A stretch of 64,000 nucleotides of DNA from assembly GCF_017873855.1 (NCBI RefSeq), contig NZ_JAGGKR010000001.1, positions 2,237,529 through 2,301,528 of the forward strand, written 5' to 3'. The notes beneath the pieces are model-generated. The model was given only the letters and a program-made list of their open reading frames with translations, was not told where the DNA came from and searched no databases. Each line of letters opens with the position of its first letter. Positions within the stretch are counted from its first letter, which is position 1. Made by a program: the position numbers and the translations under genes. This DNA is from Methanolinea mesophila. GTDB taxonomy: Archaea; Halobacteriota; Methanomicrobia; Methanomicrobiales; Methanospirillaceae. Below are positions 59,990-64,000 of the stretch, piece after piece.

Positions 59990-61399
59990 ATGCGCCCTTC
60001 TTATCTCGGAAAGATCCTCCTCCGCTGGTGCGATACCTGCCATGTCCCCGTGCTCTCGGAGCGGTGCGGGTGCGGGGCGCCGACCCGGGAGGTGAAAGTC
60101 ACCCCTCCAGGGGACGCACGCCCGGCATTCCCGTCTGATATCGCCCGCATCAACCGGATATTCGAGGATCATTTCGGGAGCACCCTCATCCCCCCCGGGC
60201 ACCTCGTACTCCTGAACAAAGTCCCCGACCCCGACCGGATGGAAGAGATAGTCCTCGGCGGCGCGGTGGTGGGTTCGATCCGCTACATCCCGGAGGAGAA
60301 GCGATGGGAACCCATCCCCAGGCCGGAAGCATCGGTGTTCATGACCCCGGAAAAACGGTTCGTGGTGGTGGATGACGGTGCGGTGGAGTCGATCCGGGAG
60401 GAAGGAGCGAGCGTCCTGGCCCCGGGACTTGCAGAAATAGACGATTCGGTTCGGAAGGGCGATGAGGTGTTCATTCTCGACCGGAATGGAGGATGTGCCG
60501 GGGTGGGAAGGGCCAAGACCGATGCAGAGGCCGCCAGGCGTATGGAGCGGGGTTCGATCGTCCGCACCAGGAAGAACGTACGTTCCCCCGCAGTCCCGGG
60601 CTGTGCCACCTGGGAGGACGCGGTCGAGGCGAACAGGGAGGTGATCGATGAAGCGGAATGGCTCGCAGTAAAGTTCGTGAGCGACATCGCAGGCCGGTAC
60701 GATCTGCCAGCGACGATCTCCTACTCGGGCGGAAAAGACAGCCTGGCGACGCTGCTGGTGGTGAGAAAGGCGATCGGCAACGTTCCGCTCATATTTGTCG
60801 ACACCGGGCTCGAGTTCCCGGAGACCTACGAGAACGTCGAGGCCGCACGGAAGGAGTACGGGCTCGAGGTGATCAGGGCCTCGGGCGAAGCGGCATTCTG
60901 GGAGACCTTCGAACGGCAGGGACCCCCTGCGGTGGACTACCGCTGGTGCTGCGGGGTGTGCAAACTCGAACCGGTCAGGGGCCTGATACGGGGCGAATGG
61001 GGAGAATGCCTCTCTTTTATCGGTCAGAGAAAGTACGAATCGGCGAAGCGCATGAAGAGCGAGCGCGTGTGGAGGAACTCCAGGGTGAAGAACCAGATCT
61101 CGGCCGCACCGATACAGCACTGGACCGCGCTCCACGTGTGGCTCTATATCTTTCGGGAGAAGGCCCCTTACAATCCGCTTTATACTCTGGGTCTGGACCG
61201 TATCGGCTGTTTTATGTGCCCATCGAGCGATCTTGCCGTGATGGAGGAGATCGCGGAACGTTATCCGGACTTGTGGGAGACCTGGACGGAACGGCTCGAA
61301 AAGTGGCGGGTTTCACAGAATCTTCCCGAGGAATGGGTGAATGAAGGCAGGTGGAGGATGAGGGGGCGGGTGACGGATGAAGAAGATTATTATTATTGA
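59990..61399 (+). CDS. PUA/zinc-ribbon PAPS-reductase-like protein
   Basis: 469 residues. An N-terminal zinc ribbon has CDTCHVPVLSERCGCG (about 14-30). A PUA-like domain lies at about 110-195 (SVRKGDEVFILDRNGG, VGRAKTDAEAARRMERG). The PAPS-reductase/N-type ATP pyrophosphatase domain has the P-loop ATISYSGGKDSLATLL (about 235), YRWCCGVCKLEPV and a Cys pair near DRIGCFMCPSSDL that may bind iron-sulfur. The layout matches archaeal proteins of the MJ0066/MJ0973 type. It may handle sulfur transfer or RNA modification; this is not proven. Its end overlaps hisH by 23 bases. Confidence 0.88.
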   Translation: MRPSYLGKILLRWCDTCHVPVLSERCGCGAPTREVKVTPPGDARPAFPSDIARINRIFEDHFGSTLIPPGHLVLLNKVPDPDRMEEIVLGGAVVGSIRYIPEEKRWEPIPRPEASVFMTPEKRFVVVDDGAVESIREEGASVLAPGLAEIDDSVRKGDEVFILDRNGGCAGVGRAKTDAEAARRMERGSIVRTRKNVRSPAVPGCATWEDAVEANREVIDEAEWLAVKFVSDIAGRYDLPATISYSGGKDSLATLLVVRKAIGNVPLIFVDTGLEFPETYENVEAARKEYGLEVIRASGEAAFWETFERQGPPAVDYRWCCGVCKLEPVRGLIRGEWGECLSFIGQRKYESAKRMKSERVWRNSRVKNQISAAPIQHWTALHVWLYIFREKAPYNPLYTLGLDRIGCFMCPSSDLAVMEEIAERYPDLWETWTERLEKWRVSQNLPEEWVNEGRWRMRGRVTDEEDYYY

Positions 61400-61985
61400 C
61401 TACGGCCTCGGGAACCTTCGGAGCGTCTACCGCGGCCTCGAGAAATCGGGTGCCGCTCCCCTGATATCCTCCGATCCCGGGGAGATCGGCGCCGCGGAGG
61501 GGATAGTCCTTCCAGGGGTGGGAGCCTTCCGGGACGGCATGGAACAGCTCGGCGAAATGAAGGAGACCCTGCTTGAGACCGCAGGAAAGGTCCCGGTTCT
61601 CGGCATCTGCCTCGGGATGCAGATGCTCCTCGACTGGAGCGAAGAGCACGGTATGCACCGTGGGCTCTCGCTCATCCCCGGTACGGTCAGGCGTTTTCCC
61701 CGGAAAAAGGGGTACAAAATCCCCCACATGGGATGGAACTCGCTCCGGTGCGCACGCGACGGCGACCCCCTGCTCGAGGGACTTACCGGAGGGGAGTACG
61801 TATACTTCGTCCATTCTTTTTATGCCGACCCTGACCCGGGCTATTCGGTGGCTACCACGGACTATATCTGCAACTTCTCGTCCGTGATCGGAAAGGGCCG
61901 GGTGTACGGTGTCCAGTTCCACCCGGAGAAGAGCGGGTCGGTGGGGATACGGATCCTGAAAAATTTCATTGATATGGTAGAGTAA
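61377..61985 (+). CDS. hisH: Imidazole glycerol phosphate synthase, glutaminase subunit HisH
   Basis: 202 residues. It supplies ammonia to HisF for histidine and AICAR synthesis. Class I glutaminase triad: Cys in VLGICLGMQMLLDWSEE, His and Glu in VYGVQFHPEKSGSVG. Also IIDYGLGNLRSV, VLPGVGAFRDGM and YKIPHMGWNSL. hisF is not in the window. The ATG lies within the end of the PAPS-reductase-like gene, so the two are translationally coupled. Confidence 0.96.
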   Translation: MKKIIIIDYGLGNLRSVYRGLEKSGAAPLISSDPGEIGAAEGIVLPGVGAFRDGMEQLGEMKETLLETAGKVPVLGICLGMQMLLDWSEEHGMHRGLSLIPGTVRRFPRKKGYKIPHMGWNSLRCARDGDPLLEGLTGGEYVYFVHSFYADPDPGYSVATTDYICNFSSVIGKGRVYGVQFHPEKSGSVGIRILKNFIDMVE

Positions 61986-62214
61986 AGTCGCAGGGATTTG
62001 TACCGGGGGACCGGGATGGCGGCGACCACTGCGAACATCTCCGATATATCGTCAGTTATCCGGGAGCGAGGAAGTCGTTGACCGCCGGTCCGGATGAGGA
62101 TAACCGGCAGATTCAGGGATCGACCTTCAGAAATCAATGATATAACTCATATCCTCTATATCCGGTGAGAACAGCTCCACAAACATATTCCCTCCCCGGG
62201 TCCCAGATTGAGCT

Positions 62215-63006
62215 ATGAAAAAAGTAGGTCTGGCAGTAATCCTTCTTATCCTCCTTGTTGCGGGAGCACAGGCGTACCTGGTCACCATCGATGCCCCCGT
62301 AACGGTTCAGGCCGGCGCCCCGCTCGTGGTGACGGGCACTACCACGTTCCCGGTCGGCACCCTCATCGATATCGTAATCTACCCCACGGAGTTTGCGGTT
62401 CCCTCCGAGATCGCCAGGAAGACCGTCGTCGTGGACGAGACGAAATCGTTCATGGTCACGTTCCCCACCACCGACCTCCAGGCCGGCCAGTACAAGGTCG
62501 AGGCCCAGCTCGCCCCTGACCTCACCAGCAGCCTGGGAAGCGGGTCGGTCCTTTGGAAACTTGTGCAGGTCGTGGACCGGTCGAAGGAGATCGTGCTGAC
62601 TGTCCCGAAAGACCAGGACCTTCACAATGCCCTGATGATCGAGGGGCACCTGGTCGATTCGGGCGTTACGACGCTCACGCTCGATGTCACCGGACCGAAG
62701 GACTTTGCCATCCCTCCGGTGAACATCAGGACCACCACTCAGATGGGCCAGAAGGACGGGTATTTCTCGACAAAGATCAACGTGTCCGACCCGGGAAATT
62801 ACTATGTCTCCTTCTACGACCCCAAAGGCTTCATGGCGACGATCAAGTTCTCGGTCTTTGAACCGCAAATGACCACTCCGTCAACCGAAGCGACGACGGT
62901 TGCACCGGAAACGAGCGCCGGTACCACCAGCATCCCTCTCGGCGGGCTGGTCGCCCTGGCAGCGATCGGTGCGGCGTGTGCGGTGTTCCTGGTAAAGAGA
63001 CGATAA
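62215..63006 (+). CDS. Secreted surface protein with C-terminal membrane anchor
   Basis: 263 residues. A signal peptide (MKKVGLAVILLILLVAGAQA), two immunoglobulin-like or MG2-like beta-sandwich halves (YLVTIDAPVTVQAGAPLVVT; IVLTVPKDQDLHNALMIEG) each with strands ending in FVEV-like pairs, a Thr/Ser/Pro linker (TTPSTEATTVAPETSAGTT) and a hydrophobic anchor (IPLGGLVALAAIGAACAVFL) with basic end VKRR. This is the usual plan for methanogen S-layer-associated surface proteins. The exact function is unknown. Confidence 0.8.
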   Translation: MKKVGLAVILLILLVAGAQAYLVTIDAPVTVQAGAPLVVTGTTTFPVGTLIDIVIYPTEFAVPSEIARKTVVVDETKSFMVTFPTTDLQAGQYKVEAQLAPDLTSSLGSGSVLWKLVQVVDRSKEIVLTVPKDQDLHNALMIEGHLVDSGVTTLTLDVTGPKDFAIPPVNIRTTTQMGQKDGYFSTKINVSDPGNYYVSFYDPKGFMATIKFSVFEPQMTTPSTEATTVAPETSAGTTSIPLGGLVALAAIGAACAVFLVKRR

Positions 63007-63373
63007 ATAGAGAAACACTCCACTTTTTGTCCGGTCCATTTGGATTTGTTTCGTCCGGTCCGGTGATGCGGGGCTTACGCCGGACCTCTTCGGGAAGACC
63101 CTCTGCCGGGATTGATAAAAACAAATTTTCCGCCTGAATGAAATCCTTTTTCCGTCTTTCTCCGGAATATTATATAAAATAATTTTCCGGGTCGGGAATT
63201 GCCAGATGGATCAGACTTTCCGTCTATGAATGTCCCGGGCTCTGCACCGCTGCCACGGCGCCATAACAGGATATGCCCGATTTGTCGTATTTCCCCCCCG
63301 GTCCGGTCCCGTGCAGGCTAAATAAACAACGTAGTACTCCGGAAAAGTAAAAAAATGGGTTTGAAGAGGGCGG
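63007..63373. other. Gene-free stretch with a strong TATA box
   Basis: 367 bases between convergent genes. It contains a very good TATA element (63171-63180) but no convincing coding frame. Short direct echoes of GTCCGGTCC occur near 63030-63060 and 63296-63310. A 31-codon frame at 63226-63321 (with a CPIC pair) is too small to accept. Confidence 0.5.
63165..63180. promoter_or_regulatory. Orphan TATA element
   Basis: GAATATTATATAAAAT is a near-ideal archaeal TATA box on the plus strand (and acceptable on the minus strand) with no gene start within 800 bases downstream on the plus strand. It could drive a small RNA or an antisense transcript. Confidence 0.45.
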
Positions 63374-64000
63374 TTATTTATTCTTCCGCCATAGGTACGC
63401 TTCGTAGACCGCCAGCATCAGGATAACCAGGCATCCTCCGAGGAAGAAGGCGAGGACCGGGTCGAACGACGGGGCCGGCGGTGCGAACGCTCTTTGGGCG
63501 ACCTCGGAGGTGGGGGCGGGGGCGGACATGATCCCGACGGACTTTTGCTCCTGCACGAAGCTCCCGTCATTCACCCCGCCACCCCCGCCGGTGGGTCCCG
63601 AGACCGCGGGGCCGAGCAGGGGGAGGTAGAAAAACCCCGCGAGGGATATCAGCGCCACGATCGCGAACAGGGACGCATATTTGAGGAGGAGCGACCGGAT
63701 ATTCTGCATTTTCGGTGCGACGATGAGGAGCTGGTCCCGCAGTGCATAGACCTTGATCTCCCTCCCCTTGATGCTGTACTTGGTCTCCACTACCTCCACA
63801 AGTCCTGCATCGAGCAGGTTTTCCAGGTGGTATTTCACCGTGCTCATGGGGAGGTCGAGGGACCCGGTAATATCGGTGGCGGTCTGGTGCCCGTCCCCGA
63901 GCAGGTGAAGGATATCGTTCGCGGTGCTGCTCGAGATGGCCTTCGCGATCTTCTGGGCCCGGGAGTCGCCGGGCGACAGGATGATGACTTCTTCACTCAT
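63374..64000 (-). CDS. Membrane-anchored winged-helix regulator (ArsR-like)
   Basis: 208 residues; its start codon is the last three bases of the window, so upstream signals are unseen. The N-terminal winged helix (about 12-92) has STANDILHLLGDGHQTATDI and LPMSTVKYHLENLLDAGLVE, as in ArsR/DUF2250-type regulators. A first membrane helix (about 108-128) is followed by a Gly/Ser/Pro-rich outer loop (SGPTGGGGGVNDGSF) and a second helix near the end (VLAFFLGGCLVILMLAVYEA). It is therefore a tethered transcription regulator with the DNA-binding part inside. Target unknown. Confidence 0.85.
   Translation of the reverse strand: MSEEVIILSPGDSRAQKIAKAISSSTANDILHLLGDGHQTATDITGSLDLPMSTVKYHLENLLDAGLVEVVETKYSIKGREIKVYALRDQLLIVAPKMQNIRSLLLKYASLFAIVALISLAGFFYLPLLGPAVSGPTGGGGGVNDGSFVQEQKSVGIMSAPAPTSEVAQRAFAPPAPSFDPVLAFFLGGCLVILMLAVYEAYLWRKNK

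Noticed and set aside
63226-63321. 31-codon frame with a CPIC motif after the orphan TATA box
   Set aside because: Too short, Pro/Arg-rich, no ribosome site; a chance CxxC is likely.
1-64000. Mobile elements, CRISPR arrays, prophage
   Set aside because: No transposase, integrase, cas or phage structural gene and no terminal inverted repeats were found on either strand.

Overview
The window is a GC-rich archaeal chromosome segment, most probably from a hydrogenotrophic methanogen of the order Methanomicrobiales. This is inference: there is no mcr or rRNA gene here to prove it. It rests on a complete anaerobic (cobalt-early) corrin pathway, a 14-gene Mbh-type membrane [NiFe]-hydrogenase, archaeal TATA boxes with GGAGG/GGTG-type ribosome sites, membrane-tethered winged-helix regulators, PEGA-repeat surface proteins and no bacterial-type promoters. 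Genes are dense, and within operons most stop/start codons overlap as ATGA.

Layout. 1-7.5 kb: mixed single genes (KamA-like radical SAM enzyme, one-Cys Bcp peroxiredoxin, DUF488, a HAD hydrolase coupled to an SRAP DNA-protection protein, an AT-rich patch with a 59-residue membrane protein and a lipoprotein, an MBL-rhodanese protein, and a frameshifted flavin-binding PNPOx gene). 7.6-19.4 kb: YyaL-type thioredoxin-fold protein, YhfC, then DNA repair (mutS-mutL, class II photolyase, a MutY-like glycosylase without an iron-sulfur cluster) and a receiver-PAS-kinase. 19.6-31.5 kb: one long minus-strand tetrapyrrole block, read as a precorrin-2 dehydrogenase, hemA, hemB, hemL, hemC, cobA, then cbiT, L, F, G, H, C, D, E. 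It carries glutamyl-tRNA to the late cobalt-precorrins, with hemD missing. 31.6-33.9 kb: Trk potassium uptake. Then tRNA-Gly(GCC) and a run of membrane and cell-surface genes (flippase-like, glycosyltransferase, phosphoesterase, HdeD, DedA).

39.8-41.9 kb holds the least familiar element: six tightly packed minus-strand small genes encoding a double-psi-barrel (Cdc48-N-like) protein with a helical repeat tail, four coiled-coil proteins (two with a membrane anchor) and a zinc-ribbon protein. Three of the coiled-coil proteins share an LDR...(D/E)EWxL motif. A TATA promoter precedes the set and a hairpin plus T-run terminator overlaps its last stop codon. This is my best candidate for an undescribed system.

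42-48.7 kb: surface and redox genes (META lipoprotein, five-repeat PEGA protein, FAD-Rieske oxidoreductase, flavodoxin-type protein, glycerophosphodiesterase) and a HycI-type hydrogenase maturation protease. 49.8-58 kb: a complete Mbh operon in the same order as Pyrococcus mbhA-N. Its large subunit keeps both nickel-binding CxxC motifs and a 30-residue tail that the nearby protease would remove. Just upstream is a gene for a large Gly-rich secreted or membrane protein ending in two winged-helix domains, a possible regulator. 60-64 kb: a PUA/PAPS-reductase-like protein overlapping hisH, a secreted surface protein, a 367-base gap with a strong TATA box but no gene, and a membrane-anchored ArsR-like regulator that starts at the window edge.
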